DNA of 64,000 bases from Coprinellus micaceus (taxonomy: Eukaryota > Basidiomycota > Agaricomycetes > Agaricales > Psathyrellaceae), in contig OX596341.1 of assembly GCA_951394405.1 (NCBI GenBank), positions 992,001 through 1,056,000 on the forward strand. The letters run 5' to 3'. The notes under the pieces were generated by a model. The model made no database searches, was not told the origin of the DNA, and saw nothing but the letters and a program-made list of their open reading frames with translations. How positions within the stretch are numbered: the first letter of the stretch is position 1; each line of letters starts with the position of its first letter. The translations under genes and the position numbers were made by a program. Positions 22,901-34,875 of this stretch are shown one piece after another.

Positions 22901-24473
22901 CTATTCCCTCCACTCAGCCTCGACATTCACCCCAGGTACGACCAGCATCAGGTCCCTCGTGAAGTTGCTCTGGGAGTGTCCCTTCAATACAACGGATGCG
23001 CCTTCTAACCGTGTCCCCTCGCGAGATCGGGAGAGAACCATATCCGACCAAGCCCCATCCGTGCTCCTGCACTCTCCAATCACAGCTCTCTTCAAGCCTG
23101 GGCAGGCCGGTGCCCTCCCAGGTTGCAGGGTAAGCGCCCGCAGCGTTTCATCTCCTACAACAGCGGAGATGCTTAGATCCTCGAGCCATTGAGTTCCCGA
23201 AGACTCCAAGAACCTCACAAGGCCTGCCTCATTAACTGTGGGCGCCTCTTCGTGCTCTCCATGGCGCCGATACTCGAGCGAGAGCAATTTGCACTGTGAC
23301 CTTTCGAGCATACTCCTCAGCGCGTCCCACCCAACGTCCGCGTACGTACTGTGCTGCGACTCCACCGACTCCATGTCCCAGCAGTGGTCGATTTTGAGCT
23401 TCTTTAGAGACGGCAAGGCGAGGAGACCAAATATGTGGTCTAGGGCCGAAATCGAGAGGAGGGACAGTGTATGGAGGCGACCCAGGACGGTGAATGGCGA
23501 TGGGCCGGGAGGGGAGTTCGTTCCGTAGAGGACGAGGGCCATCGACGGTTGAGGAGGCTTCGCGGCGTAACACGAGAACGTCTCGAGGTCGTCGCACTTG
23601 CGGAGGAAACCTAACATCTCGTCGAACCGGTGAAAGTCGCACAGCTCGAGGCCCCGGATCGACGCCGTGCTGATGCTTTTAAGAAGCTTGTGGGTTGCTG
23701 TTGAGTTGGCGTTCCCTCGGAGGCCTTGCCACCTCAGCCGCTTGAGGTGGGGGCTAGCGTCCAGGAACGCGCAGAACTTTGTGACTTTCCGGGTGTCCCA
23801 AGTGCCGGAGAAGTTTGCGCTGAATTCTTCGAGTATGAGAGGGTGGGCAGGATAGAAGGAGGCGTTGGGATTCTGGACCTCCCATTGAAGGTCGAGGTAT
23901 AATCTCCTACACCGGGGGACCAGCGAAATGACTGAACCAAGGAGATCTTCGTACCGGCTGAGGCATTGTAGTCGTTCCTGAATGTTCGTCCTGTATTGCG
24001 GTGGTGGTCTGGAAATGTGAAGGCTGAGAGTCAAAGGCTCGGACCCACACCGAGAGAGGTACAGGGGAAGTCGCTTGGTGAAGTGGGCGTGGTTAGTGGT
24101 GATGTAGATAGTTGACCACAACCCCGGGATGGATAACGCGACATTCCTCCAGAACCTGCAAACGGTACCTAATATAATGGGATCCCCATAGGGTTTGCGA
24201 TAGGGTGGAACTTTGTACGCGTTCTGTTTGGCTAGACCTTTCGTCGTCGTCGGGGAGTCGCTGGTGTCTCGGACAAAGTCCCGGAATATTTCTGCCAGTA
24301 GCTCGACTGGGAGTCCGTTGATGAGTGAAACATGGCCTTCGTCAGCGATTTGGGAGGCTAAGAGGGGAAAGGAGGTTAGAAAAGGACCCGACTATGAGCA
24401 ATTTGAGCTCACCATGACCCCGAGTATCCGTCGGGCTTCCCCTATGCTCTGCGGCGAGACGGTTCTCCATCAT
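22901..24473 (-). CDS. F-box protein with LRR-like region
   Basis: Exons 24413-24473 and 22901-24357 (minus strand), with intron GTGAGC...CTTAG (55 nt), give 505 residues. A clear F-box core reads INGLPVELLAEIFRDFV, followed by ILGTVCRFWRNVALSIPGLW, the usual basidiomycete arrangement. The rest consists of irregular leucine-rich repeats (LKRLRWQGL, LKKLKIDHCW, CKLLSLEYR, LKRAVIGEC). Its role is inferred as substrate receptor of an SCF ubiquitin ligase. The start ATG-ATG at 24473 is the first in-frame Met upstream of the splice. It is divergent from the membrane protein gene at 24747. Confidence -1.
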
Positions 24474-24746
24474 ATTTCTGCGATTTAGGCGCTGGACTCT
24501 GTGTTCAACAGCCGGGCTCGTAGAACGTCGAGGATAGTCTTACCATAGGCTCAACTGCTTTGCTACGAGGTCGTGACGAGAAGAGACTTGCTCAATGTCG
24601 TACGAGCAACACCCCCTCGTCGAGGTTCGGAGTTGAGTGTGGGTAGCATGGAGGTGGGTCAGGAGGACTGCACCCGCGAGCTGGTGATTGCGGGGTGGGA
24701 AAACGAACATCATCCCTGATCGCTGCGACATGCAGCTTGCTCAATC

Positions 24747-25253
24747 ATGTCTTCAACGACAACCATGTCGTCCGCGTCGTCGCTCGCCATGGCGGCGGCA
24801 ACGCCCTCGCCGACTTCCTCTATATCACCCCTCGCTCAAACAGTTTCTCAGCTCTCTGCGGCCCTCACGACGATCTACCCTTATGTCCAATCTACACTCC
24901 TCCTTGCGCTGGACATCGCCAAAGCCTCTTGGGCGTTTTCTCAACGATTCATGATTCATCCAATCCCGATAATCTTGTACATTATCGCCCCGCTCACTGT
25001 GTTTGTGGGATATCTGGCGTCCATCTTCGTGTTCATGCCATATGCGACGTTGGTGTACCTCCTCGAGGCGTTGCATCCGCTGTATGTATTCTGCGGGGTA
25101 GCGTGCTTGACGGGAGCCCTCCTAGGCGTGGTTGGCAGACTGGCGGCGTGGGTCCTGGTGTCCTTGATCGTGCCCGAAGCCGAAACGACCAGAGTGAAGA
25201 CGAGGAAAGCAGCAGGGAAGATGAAAGATGAATTTCATGACGAGCAACTGTGA
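24747..25253 (+). CDS. Small multi-spanning membrane protein
   Basis: A single exon of 168 residues. After a Ser/Thr-rich N terminus come hydrophobic segments at about residues 75-100 (IILYIIAPLTVFVGYLASIF) and 103-145 (LVYLLEALHPLYVFCGVACL and TGALLGVVGRLAAWVLVSL). The protein ends in a charged tail (RKAAGKMKDEFHDEQ). Two or three membrane spans are likely. No family is recognised. An overlapping 178-codon frame starting at 24695 is judged a shadow because this frame has coherent hydrophobic segments and a clean charged tail. Confidence -1.
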   Translation: MSSTTTMSSASSLAMAAATPSPTSSISPLAQTVSQLSAALTTIYPYVQSTLLLALDIAKASWAFSQRFMIHPIPIILYIIAPLTVFVGYLASIFVFMPYATLVYLLEALHPLYVFCGVACLTGALLGVVGRLAAWVLVSLIVPEAETTRVKTRKAAGKMKDEFHDEQL

Positions 25254-26861
25254 GAGGTAGGTTCGTTCTCGCCCGTTCAATGCGAATAGCCCTGAGCTGT
25301 ACTTCCTCAGAGACCCAGAAGCATCGTGTGGGATTTCCCCAACGGCGTGGCGGATTGGCAGAAGTGATTCGCAAGCAGTATTCGCGGGCCACATTTCTCG
25401 ACGCTGACCTTGACGGCCTGGGTACTTGGGAGGGTTGACGAACCGCTGCGGGCTCAAGGCAAAGCTCTAGTGGTCACCGGCCAAAAAAAAAACATCATAT
25501 TATGAGACGGTACGCGTTAATATGCACACACCGCTTGTAAGTCTTGTATTCCTCCACGACGCTATGCACCATAATTCTCCCTAGACAACTATACCCCCAA
25601 AATCGCTCTCAATCAACCACTAGCTTGGATGTTCACTGCAGGGACTTCAAGCTTCGGGCCTTAGGCACTGTTTAATTTTCCTGGTCGCTGGAGACGCAAA
25701 CCCAGACGGACGGAATGGATGGCCTCGGTCATTCCCCCGCTGCTTATGTTCAATTCCCTGCTCGCGCCTTCCTTGTAATATGAGAGTGCTACACGACGGT
25801 GATTTACGTTGCATCCCGCCTCAGGCGCACATCTTGAGCATGTAGAAATCAGATAAGTATGCCTAGACGGACCCGAAGGTCATGCATATCGTGCCTCCTC
25901 GGACTTAAGTCCTCTTCTCTGTCGCCCACCCCGCGCAATTTTAGGTGCCTTTCTCACATTTGGCGTGGTTCGGCCGATGCTCACCTCTACCACGAATGGA
26001 TCCACATGCAAGTCGAGCCTCCAGACCACCGGAACATCCCAAGCATGGGGAAACGGTCACCCACAAAGCCTCCGCTCCATGTCGACAAGCTTCGGTTGAA
26101 CTTCTACTTGTAACCTTGGAGTATGCTGTCCACGGGTCAACGTACAATGTCCCGTCGCGTAAGTTCCTCACAGGGGCCTTCAGAAGGATAGCGCCACCCG
26201 TTCTGACTCTCCTTCGGCTGAGAGTAGTGTTGCCTGTATCTGGAATGAAAATATCACCAACTGGACTTGATCAGTAGAACACTCTGAAGCTTGAGGTGTC
26301 GGCGTGCTTTACATCCTCGGAGGACACTAAGTGATGTCTTGGTAGAATTCGGCAAGCGAACCCCTGTTTTGGGCGCTTAACCCTCTACTTATGTAACCCG
26401 GCGTGAGAAACTCTTCCCGGAGACAACCGACTTCGCCTGGGTCTTGTTCTCCCTTTCTGCGTTGTTCTGTTTCCGTTCTCCTTCCCCTCAGATGCACAAA
26501 CCACCTTCGCCAGCCTTCTGCCGAGAGGGGTCCACGTTGTACTCCGCAGGGTCCACAGGGGTCCACTGGGAGGTTCTTGACGATTGCCGAATGGCACAGC
26601 GGTCCGAAGCGATTCAAGCGAATGATCACTTGACGAAGAGAGCAGTTTGTACCCGAATGAACAAGACACCGTGGCAACATGGGTGGTAAAGGGCAGTGAT
26701 CTTATGATATATTCACGGGGTTGCTGTCCCTGTTGGGAGATTCACGCATCCTGACTCTGGGAGTCCCCACTTATCGCTTGCTTATCGCCCAACAAGTTAC
26801 TGGTACAGTTTGAATCGTAGTCCTCCGCGATACGCTCTATCTAAAGTCGAATCCAGGAAAC
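25254..26861. other. Intergenic
   Basis: No supported gene. It includes a short A run near 25483 and GGGCGCTTA at 26371-26379, about 490 bp before the next gene. Confidence -1.
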
Positions 26862-28442
26862 ATGCCTCTTCGTGTCGAATTGAATCGCAGTAGGCCGGTA
26901 GAGGGACGTCGAGAGGTGCACGGGGCCGACCCTAAGCCCTGGATCCAGGCCAACGCCGTCTTCAAAGCAGGTCGTGAACTATCTGGATGGTTCTTCCGGC
27001 AGCCAACGGTCACTCACATCTCCCTCCCTCCTCCCTCCTCCCGACGCCATGAAACCGCTCAACCCTCGCGGGGCCCACCCACCCTACTCCATCAGTCCCA
27101 GCCTCCCTCGACCCCATTCATCCAACGACTCCCCCAAGAGCTCCTTCAGGAGATCTTCCACCAATACGTCCAAAGCTACGACGCACCTGGTACCTCGTCC
27201 AGGCGAGTGCTAGAAGGATCTTATCAACGGATCGTGACGCAAGGAGGGGCTAGAACCACTCCCATGCTCTTGGGGCACGTGTGCTCCTCCTGGCGCACCC
27301 TATCTTTCTCAACACCCACCTTGTGGTCGAGGCTCTGCGCAAACCGCGCATTGCTGGAAGACGTCCCGTTGTTTGAGTTCTGGTTGGAACGATCGTCCAC
27401 TTGCCCCCTCGACCTTACGATTAACCAGCAATTGGGAGACGAGGAGTACGATGAGGGAACTGAACTGTTGGTCCAGGCAGCGTTCGCGCATAGTCCCCGT
27501 TGGAGGAAGGTAGAATTGCGTCTTCATAGCGATATGGAGAGCCTATTCAGTGTTGATTCCCCCCTTCAGCACGTTTCCCTTCCCCTTCTTATCGCAGCCC
27601 ATCTCGACTTGGTGGACTGGACCGTCCAGGGCTGCAAGATTCTCTCCCAACTCATATCTACAAGCTCCTCACTTCGCAGTGTGGAGTTTGGAACCGGTTG
27701 CCCTGCCGCAACGGACTTCTCCGATATCCCCTGGGCGAACCTGTCCTCTGTGGCACTCGGGTGCATCGAAGTAACATGCCTACTCGAACTCCTCCCCCAA
27801 ATGACGGCGTTGAACTCCCTCACGATCGATACCCTGATCATCCCATGGCCGCCTTCCCCCACCTGGTCATCCATCATCACTCTCCAGGGACTCCAGTCCT
27901 TGTCTATCGAGCGCTACTCGGACCTATCCCCCCTCCTCGACAATCTGACTCTTCCCTCCCTCACCAATCTGACCTTGCTCACTGGCGCAGGGAGCTCCCA
28001 CCCCGCCGAGGCCGGATGGTCAACCGTACGCCGTCTCGTTGAACGCTCAGCCTGCCCTCTCGGTTCGCTTACATGGTCGGGAACTGGGATGGACGAAACC
28101 CGGGGTGTGCGTGCCTTGGTCGAGGTTACGCAGTTCCTCCCAGATCTGGAACGCCTGCGCGTTGCGTGCGCTGTTGGGCCGGTTCTTGTTGCTGCCCTTA
28201 CTTTGAATCAGGGACAGGTCCAGGAGAGGGGCATCTTTCCGCACTTGCGGTCCCTCGAGTTGCCTAAGTGTCGAGCATCAAGTGGTGATGTCGAGAAGCT
28301 TGTCTTGTCAAGGCCATCGTTAGAGAGGTTCACACTTCATTTCCTTCGGGAGGAACATTCTGTGGACTTGAGGCTCTTCGAGAGTCTTAAAGCTCAGCGA
28401 CCGGCGCTCCAAACCTTAGACCGTGTCGATTTTTCTGTTTAG
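26862..28442 (+). CDS. F-box protein with LRR-like region (paralogue G)
   Basis: A single exon of 526 residues. The F-box is FIQRLPQELLQEIFHQYVQ, followed by LLGHVCSSWRTLSFSTPTLWSRLC, then leucine-rich repeats. It is a clear paralogue of the gene at 35804: both begin with M-x-LRV, share NAVFKAGRELSGW / NAVLKAGRELSSW before the F-box, and share VPLFEFWLERSS / IPLFEFWLSRSS and LDLVDW further on, which supports the chosen start. Its role is inferred as SCF substrate receptor. Confidence -1.
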   Translation: MPLRVELNRSRPVEGRREVHGADPKPWIQANAVFKAGRELSGWFFRQPTVTHISLPPPSSRRHETAQPSRGPPTLLHQSQPPSTPFIQRLPQELLQEIFHQYVQSYDAPGTSSRRVLEGSYQRIVTQGGARTTPMLLGHVCSSWRTLSFSTPTLWSRLCANRALLEDVPLFEFWLERSSTCPLDLTINQQLGDEEYDEGTELLVQAAFAHSPRWRKVELRLHSDMESLFSVDSPLQHVSLPLLIAAHLDLVDWTVQGCKILSQLISTSSSLRSVEFGTGCPAATDFSDIPWANLSSVALGCIEVTCLLELLPQMTALNSLTIDTLIIPWPPSPTWSSIITLQGLQSLSIERYSDLSPLLDNLTLPSLTNLTLLTGAGSSHPAEAGWSTVRRLVERSACPLGSLTWSGTGMDETRGVRALVEVTQFLPDLERLRVACAVGPVLVAALTLNQGQVQERGIFPHLRSLELPKCRASSGDVEKLVLSRPSLERFTLHFLREEHSVDLRLFESLKAQRPALQTLDRVDFSV

Positions 28443-29402
28443 CACGTTGGAATAGTTACTCTAGAATTCGTGTTGTAAGAAATATGTGCCTCGTTCCAAC
28501 AGTTGCCGTTACTATGGGCTGTCCTGCTGTTGTCTTTGGAGGTAAGATCCGTCGTGGTCACTGTGGCTAGGCGGTCGACGTTCAACATCGAACGAAGCGC
28601 CCTGCGATTCCAACCAGCACCAGAACGTCTTGATGTTTGAAAGAATGATCGAAGCTCCACACCATCATCCGCTCTTGCGAGCGAGTTGAATTAAATTTCC
28701 AAGGCGGAGGGACCATTTGGTGACAAACAGGTAGATTGTTGGTAGAATGATTCCAGCAGCATCCAATTTGAGTTGATTCCCTGAGGGAAAGGACGGACCC
28801 TGGCATACTCCCAGGCGATATCCATGTAACTTCGGGCCTGAATGTCTGATCCATGACCGTCCGCATTGTGGAAAATCTGAGTGAGAGTTCGATTTTTAAT
28901 CCGTCCATAACACCAAGGAGCAGGCCTATGATGCGTCCGTATGCGAGCGGGACTCACACCCAAGCTCACCTACCATGGCCACCCTTCGCTCGGAACACCG
29001 CTGCGAAGGCGGGTTAAGGGGCGGGGTCCCCCCCTAGATTCGCTGAGCGTTATGTGGTGCGATGCATCCTCCAGATGCGGTCGGATTGGGGCCAAAACTC
29101 AAACTGCGGGGATCCTAAGGCAAAACTGACCCAAAATCGCTGCTTTTGAGACTCATGGCACTGTGAAGAACCGTTTCACAACCCGGACAACGGGGGTCCA
29201 AAAGCGGATCTATGTTCCCCTGCGGATAAGCCGGGGTCCTAGTGAAAGTGACGGGAACATGAGTATTTATATGTGTTATGTACACTTCCATCATGCACTG
29301 CAGCTTTATGTATTAGTACCCTTTCCTCATACCACGTCCAGCCTGACTTCAGTAGTGCGTAACCCCCCCTCTCCCCATACCCACTCTCTCAAACCTGGAT
29401 AT
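28443..29402. other. Intergenic
   Basis: 3' region of F-box G and promoter of kinase copy 2. No coding feature is supported. Confidence -1.
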
Positions 29403-30857
29403 ATGTCGCTTACTTCTCAATGGAACAGGCTGATCTCCTTCTCGAGGACGCTCGGTGTACCCTTAGCCGAGGGGTCATTGGATGGCAGCCGGACATTCGC
29501 TAATCTCGTCGGCGTCATCTTGTCCAGGAAGGACTGGTATCGCCGTTTCTTGGCATACCGAGGCGAATTTGCTCAAGCCCTTGTCAATGCGCTTCAACAT
29601 GTATGTCATCATCCTCTTCTCTCCTCTACTGCGCTAATGTCTACTGTGACTTCAAGGCTCTTCGCCGCCACCCCTCCCTAGCTCGACATCAGTCGGACAA
29701 TCTACTGACGGCCTTGCTCAGGCTATCAAAGCGATCAGCACGTCTACCTTCTTGCTTCTATCTCACCGACATAGACCAAGTTGAGCGCAGCCTTGAGCTC
29801 GAGACTTCCAGCACGGACATCTTCCATAGCGTACATCAAGGTCGGAAGGTTATCATGAAGAGATATAGGTTTTGTACTGGGTCTTTGAGCCTTGAGGCTA
29901 GGAATCAGGTCTGCTCCAGAAATCTACTACCCTTTCTTTTAGTACCACTCATTCCCTTCAAAGCTTCTGATCAGGGAAGCAATTATTTGGGCAAACCACC
30001 AACACGTTGGTGTTCTCCCTTTCATCGGGGTCTTCCAGCGTGACGACAATCCATATGACTCTGGGCTATACCTTGTCTCGCCCTTCCTTGAGCATGGCAC
30101 CGTTACCGCGTACCCAGAGTCTCGTCCCGGTGCCAACAGACGCTTGCTGGTAAGTGTTTTTTATTCACACAGGCACGGCTATGCTCCATTATCTAAACGC
30201 TCTCCTTTTAGCTACGAGATGTGTTCAACGCGATGTCATACCTCCACGCCAAGAAAATCGTCCACGGTGACATAAAAGGCGCCAACATACTGGTCGACTC
30301 TTCGGGGCGGGCGCGTGTTGCTGACCTTGGTTTCTCAAGGCTCACCGAAGCGGCCGTCATCACCTGGTCCTCCATCCAGTCAACCCCTTCCTTGGGAACT
30401 TACCCGTGGCAAGCCCCAGAGCGACTTGCAGCCTACAAGGCGGGCAACACCCAGCATCCCACTCGACCTGCCGATATCTACTCGATCGGCTGTCTATGCT
30501 ACGAGGTGCGCCCCAGAGTTCCTAATACACCAATCATAACCCAGATGTCCCTGACTGGCTCGATCTTCTTCACAGGTATTCACCAACCGCTCGCCGTTCT
30601 GGGACGTGGTATCTGACCTCGGCTTTACCTTCCAACCCGCCCGAATTGTGAAGGAGGTCGTTAAATATGATAGGCGCCCGCTCAAACCCGAGCCAGGCTC
30701 TGAAGCATACGGGGGAAATAGACTTTCGGAGGAGATATGGCAGATGATGGAGATGTGCTGGCAACGTGACCCCTCCCTCCGCCCCTCTGCAGTTCAGCTC
30801 TGCGAACATCCGGCGTTTGCGAGCATAGTCGATGACCGTCCCCCTTCCGAGGCCTGA
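29403..30857 (+). CDS. TKL-type protein kinase, copy 2
   Basis: Exons 29403-29600, 29657-29908, 29964-30149, 30212-30505 and 30576-30857 give 403 residues. Intron positions are identical to those of copy 1 at 19774, proving common origin. Landmarks: Lys 134 in VIMKRYR, LLIREAIIW, Asp 232 in IVHGDIKGAN, Asp 250 in ADLGFSRL, and WQAPERL. As in copy 1, DFG is DLG and the glycine loop is degenerate. A stretch around GFSRLTEAAVITWSSIQSTP is identical in protein between the copies and nearly identical in DNA, suggesting gene conversion or strong constraint. The first exon differs (MSLTSQWNRL). Both kinases are followed by DUF6593 sequence on the opposite strand. Confidence -1.
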
Positions 30858-31189
30858 TTACAGACTTTCCCCTATACTATATTCGTTCCCTAACGCCAGT
30901 GCCATTGATTGCATACATGGATTCTCTTCGGATTTTGTTCTTTTATTTGCTATCGTCACTGCCGTTCCGCGGTCATGTTGTCCCCTTCTTGTATACGCTT
31001 TCGACTGCTTTCGAGTTTTGTTTTGTCTGGCGTTTGGGTTGATTCCTCGTCGGTCCTGTATTTATGCTAGTCATTGTTGTGCCTATTGTATCGTATTATA
31101 CTGTTGTCTGTATGTGTCATCTATCAATCTTTCACTCAGAGTCAGAGCACCCCAAATCGTACGGGAGCATTGTTTGAGGTACAATTAGG

Positions 31190-31372
31190 CTAGTGACGCG
31201 ACGCGATTCCTAAATAACTTCCGCTTCCGCCTCTGAATCCACCCCCGGGGGCACTACCTCCTCTCTCTCTCGGTACTATCTCTGCCCCTTGATGTAGAAA
31301 TAGGCTGCGACGATCAAGTTCAAAGGTTATCGTTATCTTGTCGGGCCCTTTCCTGGAGTCTCCGAGGTTCAC
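31190..31372 (-). pseudogene. Remnant of a DUF6593 gene
   Basis: The last ~130 bp of the DUF6593 gene at 21586 are recognisable here in the same place and orientation relative to the kinase: ACGCGACGCG upstream, then sequence for LIVxxxxYI and the Gly-rich tail, with indels and stops. The rest of the gene is missing. It marks the right end of the duplicated kinase block. Confidence -1.
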
Positions 31373-31521
31373 GCGTCATCTCCTTCGACATTCCGTGGCA
31401 TTGAGGCCCTTCGCTTGAGCTCCAAATCTGCGGGTTCTTATTAGAACAGGCACCACAAAAACTGGGACGACATACATAGGATATGAGTTCAAATAGTGGT
31501 CGCTATGATGGGCCATCCGCG

Positions 31522-32655
31522 TCAGGCTGCTGCTGTCGAAGGCAGGACCCTGTCACCATGCGCAGGCGATGAACGCTCGACATCGAACGAAACGCCCGAC
31601 TCCTGCAACCAGCCCCGCAACCTCTCAAGTTCGGGAAGGGTAAAATTCCCTCGAAGCCTGGCGCTCCGAATATTGTGCCTCCTCCTGGCCGCCGGCGATA
31701 GGAAATCAAAGTCCGTATAGATGGCTTCGTCGTGCAGTCGCAACGACAACAGGTCGAGGCGTTTAAAATTGAATTGACGGAAGAGGGTGTCGAGCGGGAC
31801 TCGCGACTTGAGAGTCAGAGATTTTAGCCCATGCGGCTTGACTTGCAAGGCCCCACCTTCTGTCAGGGTGTTGCGCAAGAAAGATGGGGCCACGACAGCA
31901 TCGTCCCGCGTCACCTCCCGCACTTCCAACGCTTCCAACGAGTCGACTAGCACTAACACCGCGATAACGTCGTCCAGCGCGATCTTGCAGTTCGTGATTA
32001 CCAGTCTCGTGAGCGAGGTATCCAACGCCGTCGCCAATGCTTCAGGCACCCTGGCCTCCTCGCCTTGCCAGTACATCCTATGCGTCACGATCATCGGCTG
32101 GAGCAAGAACTCCGCTTCTGCGACGTGCTCAGGGATGGGGTTGTCGAAGACGGATTGGAAGTCTGGGGTGCCGAGTTCGTGCTGGAAGTATTGTTGGAAT
32201 TTCGAAAACCCGTGTAGGAGGGCGAGGCGGGCGACTTGGAAGTGGACTTCGATTGTTGGGAGGGGTGCGGGTTTGGGAGGGTTGGAGGGTGGAGATGAGG
32301 AGGGCTTTCGGGGACGCCGCGAGAGCGATTTTGGAGCTCGACGGGTGGTGGGTACCGGAGGGGTGGGGGTCGGCATGGTCGATGGTGAATGTTCGAGAGG
32401 AAGAGAAGCTCGTGGCCGGCGTAGCGTCGTCGCTGAGTGGGCTTCCGCCTCAACGGATGGGGTGAGTGGGGGATCAGGCTCGGATGGCAGTGGAGCCGTT
32501 TGGCGTATGGGTAGTTGGAGTGCTTCCCGGATGTTGCGCAGACCCATGAGGGCCATTTTTGGTAGGGAAGGTGGAGGCGTAGTCTCGTCTTCTGAAGCAT
32601 CATCTCCAGAGTCAGAGTCGGGTTCTGGTCTTACTGATTCTCTGGCAGAGGACAT
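31522..32655 (-). CDS. Unnamed family J protein, copy 1
   Basis: A single exon of 377 residues. The first ~130 residues are Pro/Ser-rich and probably disordered. The folded part begins near IEVHFQVARLALLHGFSKF and includes THRMYWQGEEARVPEALATA, LTRLVITNCKIALDDVIAVL, LEALEVREV, LDLLSLRLHD and RLRGNFTLPELERL. It is homologous over this part to the gene at 37705. The leucine spacing is LRR-like, but no known domain is assigned. It lies downstream of an F-box gene on the opposite strand, as copy 2 does. Confidence -1.
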   Translation of the reverse strand: MSSARESVRPEPDSDSGDDASEDETTPPPSLPKMALMGLRNIREALQLPIRQTAPLPSEPDPPLTPSVEAEAHSATTLRRPRASLPLEHSPSTMPTPTPPVPTTRRAPKSLSRRPRKPSSSPPSNPPKPAPLPTIEVHFQVARLALLHGFSKFQQYFQHELGTPDFQSVFDNPIPEHVAEAEFLLQPMIVTHRMYWQGEEARVPEALATALDTSLTRLVITNCKIALDDVIAVLVLVDSLEALEVREVTRDDAVVAPSFLRNTLTEGGALQVKPHGLKSLTLKSRVPLDTLFRQFNFKRLDLLSLRLHDEAIYTDFDFLSPAARRRHNIRSARLRGNFTLPELERLRGWLQESGVSFDVERSSPAHGDRVLPSTAAA

Positions 32656-33180
32656 CGTAGATACTAGAGCGAAGATAATCAGTCCTTGGGCACCAGAGTG
32701 AGTTTATGGTGAGAGTGCTTACTGGACTCGAGAGAACTAGATCGACCACGGGTGTGCCCGCCCCCAAGCCCTTCGCCCCGCCTGCGCACAACCTCTTCCC
32801 CCTTCGTCCAATGTCCTAGATGGGTAGGGGGTTGGGAACCTTCGACGATGCCTTGAGGCCCGCGCGTATCCGAGATCCCAAGGGACGTGTTCAGTCTCAA
32901 GCCGATGAAAGTTGTTCCATTAAGCGCCCGCGTCATCATGGTGGACCGTCGACCAGGGCCTGCTCTTGGTGCTTGGAGAAGGGTCCAGCGACTCCTACAC
33001 GGAAGTGTAAGGTAGAAGGAGGGGGTTTAATCAATCCTGGACTGCAGAAACACACCCATGTTATATCATAACATTTAGCGTTGCACTCCAATTGTTTTCA
33101 AGAATGGCTGGTTGAATCCCAATTGTGTCGAGCCCTCATGGCGTATCCGTGGACCCACAAACGCAACGAAGTCGACAGTG
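32656..33180. other. Intergenic
   Basis: Upstream of family J copy 1; TAAGCGCCC at 32921-32929. No gene is seen. Confidence -1.
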
Positions 33181-34875
33181 GGTAAGGTTGGCGGGTTCTG
33201 CACGGTCAAAAATCGAGAATCAAAATGCGAATCGAAGCGTCGCTGCTTCTTCCCGCGATGTACTTAGGGGTTTCTAAGGCATTTTGGGCCACCATTGGGA
33301 GGGTTTCTGACTATAGTCTTCCATCGTACACTGCCCAAAAAATACTAGAGGTCGTTCTGGCATGGTTTCAGTGGGATTTTGAATTGCAAGCACCCTCTGT
33401 AGCGTTGGCGGGTTCTGCACGGTCAAGTTTTGAAAATTTGAAGTCGAAGCTAGCGGAATTCAAATTTCCATTCAACGCGCGATTAGCGATAGGGTCAATT
33501 CTAGGTGCCGTCGACTCTCGTTGTGGTCCTGTAGAGACATTTATGGGCTGTAACAACTTTTTCTGTATGATCAAAGGGCGTGAATTTTCAGGCGGAGGGA
33601 TAGAAACATCGGAATTCCATGTTCCACACGACTCCGGTAGCCCCGGCTTCGGGATGGGCACAACCACAAGATCCCCGAACCCTCATTGTGAGGTAGATTT
33701 ACTGTATGTTTTACAAATGTATGCTCGTGAAGAGCTTGGGGACGTCAATGGGATGGATATCTCCGCTGCACATAGACCGTGGTTTAACTTGGTCTAACTC
33801 TGAAGATTTCCATGGCGAGAATAAATTGGGACGAGGTTATCAGATCTCATCGATGCATCCATTCCAGAACATATGATACTTGACTGAAGACTTCAACAAG
33901 AAAAAGGGTTACACGTCTCGAAAGAGGTTTGTACCGCTGAATTTGCTTTGTTTTCCCCTTTTCAAAGCGATTTGTGCAGACGAGACCTTCGGCGGTAGCT
34001 CAGCGGCCTCCTCGGCTGTGTATTTTTAAGGTCCGACTGGAGCACTAGAGGGTGCTTGGTATCCAAAATCCCGCTGAAACCATGTCAGAACGACCTCAAA
34101 TACGTTCTGTGCAGTATATGGAAGATTATGGTCAGAAAATCCCCCAATGGTGGCCCAAAATGCCTTAGAAACCCCTAAGTACATTGCGGGAAGAAGCAGC
34201 GACGCTTCGATTGGCGTTCTGGTTCTCGATTTTTGACCGTGCAGAACCCGCCAACCTTACCCTCTGGTGCTTCAGTCGGACCTTAAAAATACACAGCCGA
34301 GGCCGCTGAGCTACCGCGGAACGTGTCTTCTTGTCTTCTGAACAATTCACTTTGAAAAGGGGAGGACAGAGCAAATCCAGTGGTACAAACCTCTGTAGAC
34401 GAGTGTAATCCTTTTTCGTGTTGAAGCCTTCAGTCAAGTGTCATATGTTCTGGAATGGATGAGAACGTCGTCCCAATTTATCCTCGCCAAGTGCTTCAAT
34501 GGAAAACTTCAGCTTAAACCACGGTCTATGTGCAACAGAGATATCCACGTCCCCAAGATCTTAGTGAGCATGCAGTTGCGAAGACATACCGTAAATCTAC
34601 CTCACAATGGGGGCTCGGGGATACCGTGATCGCGCCCATCCCTGAGGCTGGGGGTACCGGAGTGGTGTGGAACATCGGATTCTGTTTCTATCCCTCCGCC
34701 TGAACATCCACGTCTTTTTGACCATACGGAAAAGGTTGTTACAGCCCATAAATGTCTCTACAGGACCACAACGAGAGCCGATGGCACCTAGAATTAACCC
34801 CATCGCTAATCACGCGTTCGCTGGCTTCGACTTCGAAATCTCGAATTTTGACCGCGCAGAACCCGCCAACGCTAC
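33181..34875. repeat. Compound inverted repeat A-B-A'-B'
   Basis: Segment A (33181-33397) returns inverted at 34048-34262. Segment B (33398-34047) returns inverted at about 34263-34875. The word GCGGGTTCTGCACGGTCAA opens both A and B. Identity is roughly 80% by eye. The left half contains a 190-codon frame (33225-33797) that is broken in the right half. It is not recognised as a transposase and coding status is doubtful. Confidence -1.

Noticed and set aside
31787..32701. 304-codon plus-strand frame
   Set aside because: It is the antisense shadow of family J copy 1, which has a paralogue at 37705 in the minus frame.
33225..33797. 190-codon frame inside the inverted-repeat complex, possible transposase
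   Set aside because: No catalytic motif or helix-turn-helix recognised, and the inverted copy is broken. Kept only as part of the repeat description.
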